Positions 21,423-32,123 of a stretch of 64,000 nucleotides of DNA are shown piece after piece (the stretch's first letter is position 1; each line of letters begins with the position of its first letter). The stretch is from positions 123,669 to 187,668 of the forward strand of contig NW_020311998.1 of assembly GCF_003144115.1 (NCBI RefSeq), in the 5' to 3' direction. The stretch comes from Tilletiopsis washingtonensis (Eukaryota; Basidiomycota; Exobasidiomycetes; Entylomatales). The notes beneath the pieces were generated by a model, which saw only the letters and a program-made list of their open reading frames with translations, searched no databases and was not told the origin of the DNA. The position numbers and the translations under genes were made by a program.

Positions 21423-23665
21423 TCACGAGGCATTCCGACTCTGATCTGCCGCGCTGCTGGCCCACGGCATATCCTCGTCCAGCGGCGTCTCCTGTCCTCT
21501 CGTCTGCGCTGCGCTCGCTGTTGATGGCGCATTGCGCTCCGTCGAGGGGCGTCGTGCATCGGCGGCAGCGTCAGGCGAACGGTGTCTCGCCGCTCTCCTC
21601 GCAGCTGCATCAACACTGGGAGTCGCCTCTCCTTCCTGTGCCGCATCGTCTGCGCGCAGGTTCATCCGACTGCGTCGTCGAGTCGGCGTGTTTGGCTGAC
21701 TCGAGCTACGGCCTCTGAAGGGGCGTGATGTGCTTGCAGAGCCACTCAGGCCACCTGACGGCTGTGTCATGCCGGGTTTAGCAGGCGAAGTAGCAGCGAG
21801 AAGAAGATAGGTGCCCTGCGAAAGACCGCCGGACGCAGGCGCCAGTCCAACGATGTTGCGGCGCGGAGTCTTGGACGTAGACCATGGTGCGCTTGCTTGT
21901 GAAGTCGCACTGGTGCCTAGCGCTCCGACGTCGCCGGCTTGCGTGCTGCTCGAGACTGTGCCGCTCAGACCTGGTCTCGCCAGACGTGCCCGTCGATCCG
22001 CAGATGAAGGCGCTGCAATCTGCAGGCGTGCAGCAGGAGTGGACTCTTCGTGCCGCTCGTCGACGGAAGGCAGCGTCATGCTGACAGGAATGCGCTCTGG
22101 ACTGTTGCCGTGCGACTCGGACTGAGACTCTTCATCGCCGTCGCCTGACGTCGACTCGTGCTGGCGTGTCAGGACGAAGACTCCGCCGAAGAGCGCGGCG
22201 ACGCCGAAGAAGAAGTTGATCAGGCGGTGAGGATCTACCCCAGAGAGCCGAATCAGTCAGGTACATAGGCGAGCAGCACGCAGGCACGCACCGACGTCCT
22301 CAAAGTCGCGGAACAGGATCGCGGCGCCGATGATGGCCGAGAGGGTGAAGAGCACATACTGCGTCGGCTGGGATGCGTTTGCATCAGCATTGGTGCTCCG
22401 CCTCGCCCAGCCGCTTCTCAACTCACGATGACTTCTCTTGAGTCGAAGCGCTGCAGTGCGCGATTCAGGTAGGTGAGCTGCAGCACGGCCGTGCCGGCCA
22501 GCACGACAATGAGAGCGTAGGTAATGGGAAAGCTCAGCAGCTCGAGCGGGCGACCGCCAGAAAGAAGCGAGGAGATGCCTTTGGTGCTCAGCACCGTGAA
22601 GCCGCCTGGGCGGAAGCGCCATGTCAGCGGCAAGCGAGCCTCGGCAATGCTTGAGACTCACCAAAGATGGCGCACACTCCAATGTCGATCAGCACGAAGC
22701 GCTCGCCCCACTTTGTGCGACTCATGCTTGCCAGCACCGCACCCAGCGCGCAAGCGGTGATCGAGTACGCGACGAACTCCTTGCGCATGATGGCGTGGAG
22801 CAGGCCATCGGGGCCCAGGCGCACATCGCTGTCGCGCGATGCAAACACGACCGTGACGGCGCCGACGATGCACAGGAAGATGCCGAAGAGGTCAGAGACT
22901 TGGAAGCGCTCTTTGAGCAGAAAAGGAGAGATGATGACGTTGGAAAGCAAGGCTACGGCGCCCAGCGGCGCGACGAGCGAGGCAGGTGCGAAGCCGTATG
23001 CTGAACAGATCGTCAGCAGAGTCGGCAGTCCCTCATACACAGTCCTACTCACAGAGGAAATTGCCGCTCTCGCCCAGCACCATCAGTCCAAAGCCCAGCC
23101 ACCACAGCTTGCTTCTCAGGAACTGCGTCGTCGGACCCTGATGCTCCTCCTCCGCCTCATCGTCCGACCCCGACGCCGGCGTCTTTCCTCCGCCGTCACC
23201 GCGCAGCGTGCCCGAGGCTGAAGTGCTGCCCGATGCCTGTTCTGCATCGCTGCTGCGCCCGGTAGCGCCGTACTTGCTGCCGTCGCGCGCCTGCGTCGGC
23301 GAGAGGAGCGGCAGATTCTCGGTGCGCGCTCGCTGCTCGGCTGCATCCTTGTCCACGACGACGACAATGCCGAGCACATTGTCGCCCTTGGGCGCGTGCT
23401 GTGCCGCAGTCGGCGAGAGGGCCAGTCTCGGCTCGCCCGCTTCGGTCGAGGCATGCGCTGCGCCCTCCTCATCGCTGCTCTCTCCCGCCTCCTCGCCGCT
23501 GCTCTCGCGCTGCTGCTGCTGCAGCCGCGTGTGCGCCAGTTTCTGGCAGTTGAGCGCCAGCGAGATGATGACGTTGGCACAGAGACAGATGATGACGCCC
23601 ACGATGGTCGCTTGCGCCGGCGACTCGGTGAGCAGCAGCATGGCTGCCTCGAGGCGTGCGGCCAT
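21423..23665 (-). CDS. NIPA-type magnesium transporter
   Basis: Membrane protein of the NIPA (DUF803, drug/metabolite transporter-like) family, expected to move Mg2+. Exon 1 (23053-23665) starts MAARLEAAMLLLT, with helix 1 TIVGVIICLCANVIISLALN, a long hydrophilic Ser/Glu-rich insert and LWWLGFGLMVLGESGNFL. Exon 2 (22662-23000) holds the family signature YGFAPASLVAPLGAVALLSN plus VSDLFGIFLCIVGAVTVVFA. Later exons encode PLELLSFPITYALIVVLAG, QLTYLNRALQRFDSREVI, PTQYVLFTLSAIIGAAILF and the last helix NFFFGVAALFGGVFVL, followed by a disordered Ser-rich tail of about 240 residues. The insert between helices 1 and 2 and the tail make it much longer than animal NIPA proteins. Confidence 0.88.
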
Positions 23666-24518
23666 CGCGCGTGGAGGTGCGGAGGTGGAGTGAGACCCGA
23701 CTTCGCGGCTCGCGCAAGGAGATGACAGAGAGCGCAGTGGGCGCACTGAGTGTGCGAGAGCAGCACTGAGGAACAGTGAGCGGGCTTGCTGGGCGGATGC
23801 GACGTGCTGGGGCAGGAGTGGTGGCCGGAAAGGAAGCGGGCCGGCGGCAGCTGTCAGCCGAGATGCAGGAACGGCGAGAAGATGTGGCGCCGCTGCCGGA
23901 TGACGGGCCGGCGAAAGGCGGAATAGAACTCGGCCCGCAGCGCGATCAGCATCCCCGATGTGCGCTAATGCGCGACTACAAAATCTGAGCCCGCCGTGCG
24001 CACGCGCCCACGGCTCGAAGTGGAGTCGCCGCGCCGCGACCGCGACTGAGAGCGACAGGCGGCCTGTGCGGGGAGAGGAGGACAAGGGAGCTCGGCAGCT
24101 GGCTCCCTTCCTCACCACCACCGCTCGCACCTCGCGCCCGTCGCCTGCGGCTCCCGCACCAACATCCACCGGCACCGCACCCACACCGCACGGTGACGGC
24201 GCGCCGGCATCGCAGGCACGCACGCCGTCAGCGCGTCGCGTAGAGTGCCTCGAGGTGCACTTTGTGTCGGCTCGATTGCAGCGTGGGAAGGGCAGAGCTC
24301 GAGCGCTTCTTGCCCGTCGAGTTCGAGTCGCGCAAGCGTCGCACGCCACCTCATACTGCACGACCACTTCGTCACTCGCTGATCGTCTGCGCTCGTCATC
24401 CCCACCACCTCGCACGGTGCAGCCTCCGTGAAGCAAGCCTGGGCTCGCGCCTCGCTCCGCACACAGCGTCGCCCGTTCACCAGCCTCTCCGCCACGCGCG
24501 CCGCCGCCGCTCGTCGCG
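23666..24518. promoter_or_regulatory. divergent promoter region NIPA/unknown coiled-coil gene
   Basis: 853 nt between divergent start codons. The upstream frame of the NIPA gene stays open to 24763, but the composition is not coding-like and the family start is at 23665. No specific elements identified. Confidence 0.35.
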
Positions 24519-27147
24519 ATGCCCTCTCGTGCGCCGAAGGTCAAGCAGGTGTGGCTGCGGCACGAGCCGTCGCACGTGCAGGCAATCATCGAGCCACGCG
24601 TCGACGACACGACGCCGTTCCACATCGTGCCTCGCGTCTCGGAAGCAGCAGCGAATCTGGAGCGCTCAGCGATGCTCGGCGCCGAGTTGTTCGCGCCCCG
24701 CGACGCCGAGTTCAACGTGCGCGTCTGCTTTCTCCCGTCGGCGGCGAGCGCCCTCGATAACACATACTACGGCCCCGAGCCGGAGAGCAGCTACGTGCTC
24801 ACGGTGCGCATCTACAACGAGGACGGCGCCCTGGAAGCCAAGAGCTTCTGCAGCTTCATCGTGAGTGTGCCGCCGCCAGCCTCGTGCGTGCGACGCTGTG
24901 CTCACCGCTGCTCTCCCGGCAGCACAACACACTGTGGCGCACGTACAGCATCAACTGCGATCTTCTCGACACAGAGCACCACTGGCCGCTGCTGAAGCAT
25001 CACGAGAGCGACGCAGAGCAGGCGCCGCTCTGCATGGGCGCGCGCGTCGAGTGCGAGGTGCGACGCACCGTCATCTATGGCTTCGACGACGAGGAGGGAG
25101 AGCGCCGAGAGAGGGAGATGGAGGAGGTAGACCATGACTCAGATGATGGACCGCCCGTGGTGAGTCTGCTCCCGCTTCGCGCTGCGCATCGACTGCATTT
25201 GCTGAAGGAGCGCCCGCGTGCAGGCGACGTTCTGCTGGCTGCGCAAGGACCCCTCGACGCGCACGACGGCCGTGTCCGAGTCGCCCGGCGCGCTCTCCGT
25301 GCTGTCTTCCGTCTCCGACCAGCTTTCGCAGTCCAGCCCGACCCGCAAGAAAGCTGCGCCCTCGCCTGCGCATCCCAAGCACATCCTCGTCCCCGACTCT
25401 GCCGAGTCCTCGACGAGCAACTCGCGCTCCGTCCTTTCGTCCGAGGAGGAGGACTCTGAGCCGTCAGGATCGCCTGAGGCGCCGTCTCGCCGCCGCTCGC
25501 CTTCGCCCTTCGTCCCACCCGAGGCGGCGCGCGCAGGCAGCTCGCGCAAGCGCAAGCCAGCTGCGAACGCGCGTGTTGAGAAGGCCGTTCCTGCTCCTTC
25601 GAGCAGCACCCCGGCGAGTCAGCGACCCAAAGCACGGCCGTCGGCGCTGCGTACGCAGCGCGGGTCCTCTGGTCAGCGAGAGGCTCCTCGCCCGCAGGAA
25701 CCTCGGCCGGAGGTCTCACGCCACGTCGTTTCCCCTAGTGTCTCGAGCCTAGGAGCAAGCCCGGCCAAGAGCGTCAGCCAAGAGGCTTCTGCTTCCACGA
25801 GCGCAGCCGCTGCCGTCGCTCCGCATCTCAGCGACGACATCGTCTCCGCCGGCATCGCAGCGGCGCACGAGCAGACGCAACGGTACGCGCCGCAGGAGGC
25901 AGAGCCCGTCGAGGCGGAGTCGCACGCAGCGCCGCACGAAGAGGGCGAGTGGCAGGACTTCGGCGACGACATGAACGACTGGCCCGGGCCTTCCGCGACG
26001 AACGGAGGAGGCGGCGCGCAGGACAACAGCGGCGACTCGGTGATGCTCTCGTCGGCGCCACTGGAGCGCACAGCCTCGAGGCTGCCGATGGTCCCAGAGC
26101 CGCAGCCGGCTCAGCAGCAAGAGCAGCCATCGCACTCGACGAGATCTGCGTCGAACTCGTCGGCGCTGGAAGTTGCCGCCCAAGTGCTGTCTGCGCCTCT
26201 CGCAGCCCGGCCGAGCGGCTCGTCGCACACTCTGCATTCGGAGTCGCCCTTCGGCCAGGGCCTGCCGAATCTGTCGCCGCGCGCACGCACGGCCACTCGC
26301 ACCGCCTCAACGGAAGTGTACTCGCCCCAGCCTCGGCCGGCGTCGATGCTTTCCGACGCACGAGTCCCACTCAATGGCGCGGTCGACAATCGCTTCGCGT
26401 CGACGTCCTTCCGCGACCACTCGGTGCTGAGCGACGCACGCGCGCCATCGATGTCGGCGCCGGCTCAACGCGCCGACTCCGTCGTGGCGCATGCCGCCGC
26501 CGCTGCCTACTCAAACGGCATCAAGCGCGGCGAGTCGTTCGACGAGCTGCAGTGGCAGGAGCTCGCGGCGCTCGGCATCAAGCGCGGCGAGTCGTTCGAC
26601 GAGCTGCAGTGGCAGGAGCTCGCGGCGCTCGACAAGCACGAGCTCGTCTCGCAGCTGCTGCAGCTCAAGAAGGAGTACGACGGCGAGCAGCGGCTCGGCG
26701 ACGGCTTCTATCAGACAACGATGGTAGGTGGCCTCCGCAGCTATCTCAGCCCTCTCTCATTCTGACGCTTTTGTCTTTGCTGCGCAGAAACAACGCGAGG
26801 AGCTCATCCGTCTGAAAGAGTCGCATGCGCGCGAGCAGAGCCGCGTCAAGGAGGAGCACGCCTCGGAGATGCGACGGCAGGCCTCTGCTCTCTCACGTGC
26901 CGAAGCCGAGCTCGCAGCACTGCAGCTCTCCACCAAGGAGACGATCAGCAAGCTGGAGGGCGAGCTCGACGGCACGCAGCACGAGCTGGGCAACGCGCGT
27001 GCGGAGCTGCGCTCGCTGCGCAGCAAGGTCGAGCGGCTCGAGACGCCGGATCGCGATGCGGTGCGCCGCAAGCGCGCCGAGGAGCTCGAGCGCCTCGTGG
27101 CGGAGGAGAGGATGGAAGGAAGCTCGAAGCGCCTCCGCACCGGCTAG
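24519..27147 (+). CDS. unknown protein with conserved-looking N-domain and C-terminal coiled coil
   Basis: I do not recognise the family. Four exons: 24519-24860, 24923-25159, 25224-26723, 26788-27147. The N-terminal 200 residues look like a folded globular domain rich in aromatic residues (KQVWLRHEPSHVQAIIEPRV, SYVLTVRIYNEDGALEAKSF, LWRTYSINCDLLDTEHHWPL). The middle of roughly 400 residues is Ser/Pro/Ala-rich with acidic patches. The C-terminal 150 residues form a long charged heptad-type coiled coil (KQREELIRLKESHAREQSRV onwards) ending in RMEGSSKRLRTG, a possible nuclear signal. A perfect 57-bp tandem duplication repeats the 19 residues GIKRGESFDELQWQELAAL just before the coiled coil. A nuclear or chromatin scaffold role is a guess only. 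Confidence 0.8.
26517..26630 (+). repeat. perfect 57-bp tandem duplication in coding sequence
   Basis: Copy 1 is 26517-26573 and copy 2 is 26574-26630. The two are identical base for base and in frame, each encoding GIKRGESFDELQWQELAAL. Complete identity implies a recent event or active homogenisation. Confidence 0.97.
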
Positions 27148-27370
27148 CGGGCGCGCGCCATGAACCGCCGAGATACCAGCCCTATCACACCCTGTTTCCC
27201 CCTCCTCCGCTTTCGCTCCTCTTCTTCAATCGTTACGCCTCATCATGTCACCTCATTCACCTCTACGACCATGCATTGACACCCCATTCACCGTGCTTGC
27301 GCGAACGAGAGGCGAGGGAGAGCGAGAGAACCAGTCTACTGCTTTGCTGCTGCGTGCGTCATCGAGCCCC

Positions 27371-30098
27371 TCACCTGCGCTCCATCGTCCTCTGCTCCCA
27401 CTTGCCCACCGCCGCCTTGACGAAGCTGTCGCTCGCGAACGACGCGCCTGGTCCTCCGACGCCCAGGCCTCTCGCTCCACTGCCGCCGACGCTTGGCGAG
27501 GCGAGCTCCCAGCTAAAGTCGAGGCGTGGCGTGCCGTTCTGTCCGGATGCTTGAAAGGCCCGAGGAGAGGTGACAAGCGGAGCATCGAGGTTCGGACTTG
27601 CGTCTGGCGAGGCATAGGGATTATGCATCGGCGCGCCTGGCGGCGAGAAGAGGTCCGGCTTCGGCACGACTGGCGCGGCGGCGGCAGCGGGCGCAGCAGG
27701 TGTCGACGTCGAAGCGAAGACTGCGGATGGTCCGCCGCCGAAGCCAGGGATCGGAGAGGCGCTCGGCTGCAATGGCACTGGCTTGCGCTGTGGCGACTTC
27801 GGGATCCCCGGGCCGAATGACTGCAGAGAGGGCAGACCTTCTTTGCGCGTCTCGGTGCTGTCCGTGTCCGCAGAGACGGCGGTAGCAGTGGTCGCGACGC
27901 TGTCTTTCCTCAGCAGTGCCTCGGAGCTGTACAGCTGCCATGCGCTCTTCCCGACTGCTCCTGCGCCTGAAAGAGGAGGAGAGGGAAGCGTGCAGCCGAT
28001 GCCCATTTGCTCTGAGAGCGAGGCCGCCGGCGCTGGCAAGGCGCGCCAGACTTCGAGGTTGGCGGGCAGTCGGAGTACTGCTGCGTCGGCGAGCGCGACA
28101 TAGCGCGCCAGCTCGAGATGCAGCGGCGCATAGTAGCTCTGCGACGCTTTCCGCAGAGTCTGTTGCATGCCAGACGTGATGAGCTAGAGTCTGGCTACGC
28201 CTGGCAGGCGCAACTCACAGCGAGAACACGCTCAAGTCCGCTGGCGAAGAGCAAGTCGTGGAACATGGTCGCTGCGCTCTGGCCATGCAGCACGCCGCCC
28301 ATCGTCTGCAGATCCGAGCCGACGCGGTTCAAGAGACGCAGTTGCATCGTCTGTTCGAGATCCCGGCGCGTCAGCTCGCCCGCGCCTGGTCAAAGCCGCA
28401 TGACTCACCAGATAGCCCATCGCCTCAAACTCCACGCCACCCGTCATTCCTCCCGGCACCTTCGGGGCCTCTGCATCCGCCTGATCCACGTCCGGCAAGT
28501 GCCAGAAGCGGTTCTGGCCGTGGCAGAAGACCCAGAAGTAGTCTCTGCACACGCCGGCCAGCTCGTTCATCCAGCACTTGAATGGCCGACTGACGTGTCC
28601 TGCCTTGACAAAGTCGACGAGCGCTGCGCGAGACGCATCTTGCGGATTGTGGAGGAGCGACAGGAGCGCTTGAGAGGGATGCAGATGATGAGGCGGCGGC
28701 ATGGCTGCGTGCAACGCCGAGCTCTCGCGGGGCGACAGGCCGCTGGTGGCGTTGCTGATCGGCAGCGAAGGCAAAAGAAGAAGAACCTCGACGAGATGCC
28801 GTCGTGTCGTCAGGTCACCCGGCTTCTTTTCGGAGAAGAGAAGATCTGTGAGCTGGGCGAAAGGCTTCAGAGCTCTCGAGGCGAGCGCTGCTTTTCCTCG
28901 CTGCACATCGGGAGGCTGCGTCAGCTGCGCTACTGGAGAAGAGGAGCGCGGCACAACTCACGTCTGTGGTGTTCAGCGCTACGAAGCAGCGTAGCAGCTC
29001 GTGTAGCAGCAAGTCATCGTGCTGTTCCTCGCGCCACTCCATCGCCAGCAGCTCATCCAACCGCTCGATGAGCGCCGTGTAGCCGCCCGCCGCGCAGAAC
29101 TCGTGGATCCAGCTGGGCGACTCTGCCGCAAGCACGACTCTGAAGTTCTTGACGCGCGCATTGTCGAGAGACTGAGCGGGCGAGGAGCGGAGGAATGTGC
29201 TGAAGGAAGCTGGAGTCGAGGAAGATGGCTCCTTGGAGAAGGCACGCGAGCCCAATGGCGGAGAGAAAGGCGAGGCTGAAGAGCCGCCGATGAAGACGTC
29301 TGGCGCGTCGAGCGGCGAGTGCACTGCTGGCCGCCCGCTCTGGAAGCCAGAGGCGCTGCGTGGCACCTCGGGCTGAGCAAACGCAGCAGCAGCAGAGGTG
29401 CGGCGCGAGTCAAGCCCAAAGGAGCCGAGATTGAGTGTGGCGTTGCCCCGCAGCATCGAGGCCTTCACCGCCGGCTCGAGCGAGTTGAGCTTGATGCGCA
29501 GCGCTGCGGGAACCTCTAGTGTCTCCTGCTCGCCGAGCAACTTTCAGCGCTGCGCCTCCAGCCCCTCCTCCTGTCCACTCACCAGCAGTGCTTCGAACTC
29601 CTTCTCCACACCCAGGCCCTTCGGTGCATCACCTAGTCTTGGCCTTGCCTCGTCCCGCGATGCAGGCTGACGTTTGGGGCTGGGGCTGCGTCGCAGTGCC
29701 TGCATGATGCTCTTCCCCGGACTGACTCTCCGCTGCTGCTCCTGCTGCGGCCGCACCTGTTGCTGCGAAGCCGGCGCGCGCGGTCGACTTTGTGCGTCGA
29801 GCTTGTCGAGCGTGAGAAGCGGCGGCGGGAGGGGCATGCTGCGTCCGCGCGAAGGCTGCAGCAGGGGAGAAGTAGGTGCAGAGCTGCGAAGCTCATTCTC
29901 CTGATCCGTACTGGGCGCCGTAGGCTGCCTGGCACGCAACATCTCCCGACGGGTGGGCGAGGGTGAGCCTTCGAGGCCTGCAGCGCCCGGCGCTCGTGTC
30001 CGCTTGGTGGGCGAGGAGCGCGTGAGTGTCGTGCCGCTGCCGACGTGCTGCGGCGACATTGGCGGCGGCCGTGGGGCCGGATCAGAGGAGGCCTGCAT
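27371..30098 (-). CDS. GBD/FH3 domain protein without FH2 (Rho-binding, Rid1-like)
   Basis: Resembles the N-terminal regulatory half of fungal diaphanous formins, the GTPase-binding plus FH3 armadillo region. Exon 1 (29583-30098) is disordered (Pro/Ser/Arg) and ends KEFEALL. Exon 2 (28962-29540) holds the formin-like signature LEVPAALRIKLNSLEPAVKA, then SPSWIHEFCAAGGYTALIER and EWREEQHDDLLLHELLRCFV. Next come LTDLLFSEKKPGDLTTRRHL, VSRPFKCWMNELAGVCRDYF, FEAMGYL, MFHDLLFASGLERVLA and MQQTLRKASQSYYAPLHLEL. The C-terminus is Ser/Pro-rich. No FH1 proline array or FH2 actin-nucleating domain follows, so it is not a formin. Similar stand-alone proteins are annotated as Rid1 in other fungi (from memory). 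The stop at 27371 follows directly after a possible splice donor, so one more short exon is possible. Confidence 0.75.
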
Positions 30099-30871
30099 GG
30101 CTGCGCCAGGGTGGTGGTGGTGGTGTAGACCGAAGGAGGCTGGCGCGCGGCAAGGCGGGCGAGAGCTGCGCGGCGCCGCGCCCCGCTCCCGCGCCGCGGC
30201 AGCAGCGGCCTCACCCGTCGAGCGACTCTCCAAGCCCCCTCTTCGCCAGGTCGCGTCGCGCCTTTCAGCTCTCGTACGTCTCACTCGGTCTCACAAAAGC
30301 TCTCAATCTACCTTGCTGCTGTTCTCTCGCCTCAATCGCTCGCTCCCGGGCAGAGCAGCTAGCAGGTCGGAGCGGCAGAGCTCGAGAGGCACGCGTGGGA
30401 GCAAGCCAACCCGCTGAGGCGCGTCTCCACATCCAAGCAACACCAGGGACGCGAGGCATCACGTGCAGAGTTCGCTCCGTGTGCCGCGGCTCAACTCGTT
30501 CCTGCTGCACACAGGCGGGCCGCCCATCGTCGCTTGAGGCCTGCCTTCCATCCACAAGCCGCGGCCCATCCCTCATCAGTGAGTCTGCCCCGATGCCGGC
30601 CAGCCAGGCGGAGTTATGTGGCTGTTTCCCACACTTGTGAGCAGCCAGAGGGCTCGCCGAGCTCCCTGCTGCCCCGGACAGAGAGCTGCCAGCATTGCTT
30701 CAGAGCGGATGGCATCAGGATGCTCGGCGGGCGGTGCTGCGGCTGCGGCGCTTGGAAGGTCGCGGCGCGGCTGCACGGTCCGCCGCGCTGTGCTCGCGCG
30801 CGCCAGCGATCTTCCCGACCCTCTCCACCTCCTCCGCTCCGCACCGTCACTGAGCCTCGCCTCGCGCAGCC
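30099..30871. promoter_or_regulatory. divergent promoter region GBD-FH3 gene/OPI3
   Basis: 773 nt between start codons. In-frame extension of the GBD/FH3 gene is possible back to 30284. No upstream inositol/choline-type element could be identified by eye. Confidence 0.35.
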
Positions 30872-31891
30872 ATGTCCTCCTACATCTACTCTCTGCTCGG
30901 CAAGAGCGATCCCAACAGCTCGCTCGTCGTGCCGGGTGTCGTCGACGGCACACAACAGGCGCTGTGGATCGCTGCCGCCAGCATGTGAGCGCAGCAGCTA
31001 CAAGTCATCTTCTCTAGACCCCATGACTGATGCCCAAGGCTCTCGACCCCTCTCACAGCTGCTTCAACCCGCTCTACTGGAATATCGTGGCGCAGAACGA
31101 GTACCGCAACCGCACCATCACGAAAGTGCTGCAGGGCAACCGCTACCTCGGCTGCTACCTGCTCGGCGCCAGCATCTTCCTGCTCGGACTGCTGCGCGAT
31201 CATCTGTGAGCCTTGCGAGGACTTCGGACTGTCATCCATAGCTAAACAGGCTGCTGTGTCGGTCCACAGCTACAACACTGCCCTCTCCACGCAGCCCACC
31301 TCGCCGTACCTCGACACTCCGCTGGTCAAGCTCGGCGGCGGCGCGCTCTTTGCCGCCGGCAACGTGCTCGTGCTCTCTTCCATGTGGGCCCTCGGCGTCA
31401 CGGGCACGTACCTCGGCGACTACTTTGGCATCCTGATGCCGAGCATGGTCACGGGCTTCCCCTTCAGCGTCGTGCCTGACCCCATGTACGTGGGCAGCAG
31501 CATGTGCTTCGTTGGCGTGGCGCTCTGGTGAGTCTGGTATCGCATCGACATCTCACGGCACAGCCTCTGATGCATGTGCCATAGGTTCGCCAAGCCCGCT
31601 GGTCTGATCCTCTCGGGACTCGTCATGGTCGTCTACCTCACTGCTATGCGGTTCGAAGGGTACGTCGCTGCCCTTCTATTCTTCCTGCCCGCTTGTTCTC
31701 ACTGACACTCGTGCGGCAGGCCCTTCACCTCGAACATCTACGCCGAAGCGGCGCGCGCCAAGAAGCGTGGTGGCTCTAGCAAGAGCAGCACTGCTGCCGC
31801 AGAGATCGAAGGACCGGCTGCTGGCACGCGCTCGCACACTGACAGCCCGGCGGCCAGCACGCGGAGTCGTGCCAAGAAAAACTCGAACTGA
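30872..31891 (+). CDS. OPI3: phospholipid methyltransferase OPI3
   Basis: Catalyses the last two methylations from phosphatidyl-monomethylethanolamine to phosphatidylcholine, using SAM, in the ER membrane. Five exons (30872-30984, 31059-31205, 31270-31527, 31585-31659, 31720-31891) give 254 residues, close to the family's usual length plus a tail. Motifs: CFNPLYWNIVAQNEYRNRTI, NRYLGCYLLGASIFLLGLLR, LSSMWALGVTGTYLGDYFGI, the SAM-binding FPFSVVPDPMYVGSSMCFVG and GLILSGLVMVVYLTAMRFEG, then PFTSNIYAEAARAKKR. The C-terminal 40 residues are Ser/Ala-rich and basic, an extension on the yeast protein. It converges on the hexosaminidase gene with about 230 nt between stops. Confidence 0.94.
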
Positions 31892-32123
31892 GCAGCCTCT
31901 GAAAAGGGAAGGCGGAAGCGCGGAGAGGGGAAAGCGCGCGGCAAGGGAGGGTGAAGAGTGTCGGTCCGATGAGAGCGAAGGCGGGCCACACCGATGCACG
32001 AAATAAAGAGATTCGTTGGCGCAAGACGGGAGCAGGAGGGCATGGAGGTCGCGCGCTTCGGCGCGGAGGTGAGGGGCGGAAGGAGCAGGTGTGGCGAGCA
32101 GCCCGCTGACGAGGCAGATGGGC

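Noticed and set aside
23666-24763. Upstream extension of the NIPA frame on the minus strand
   Set aside because: Extends into the divergent gene and has no family similarity. The MAARLEAAML start fits the transporter's first helix.
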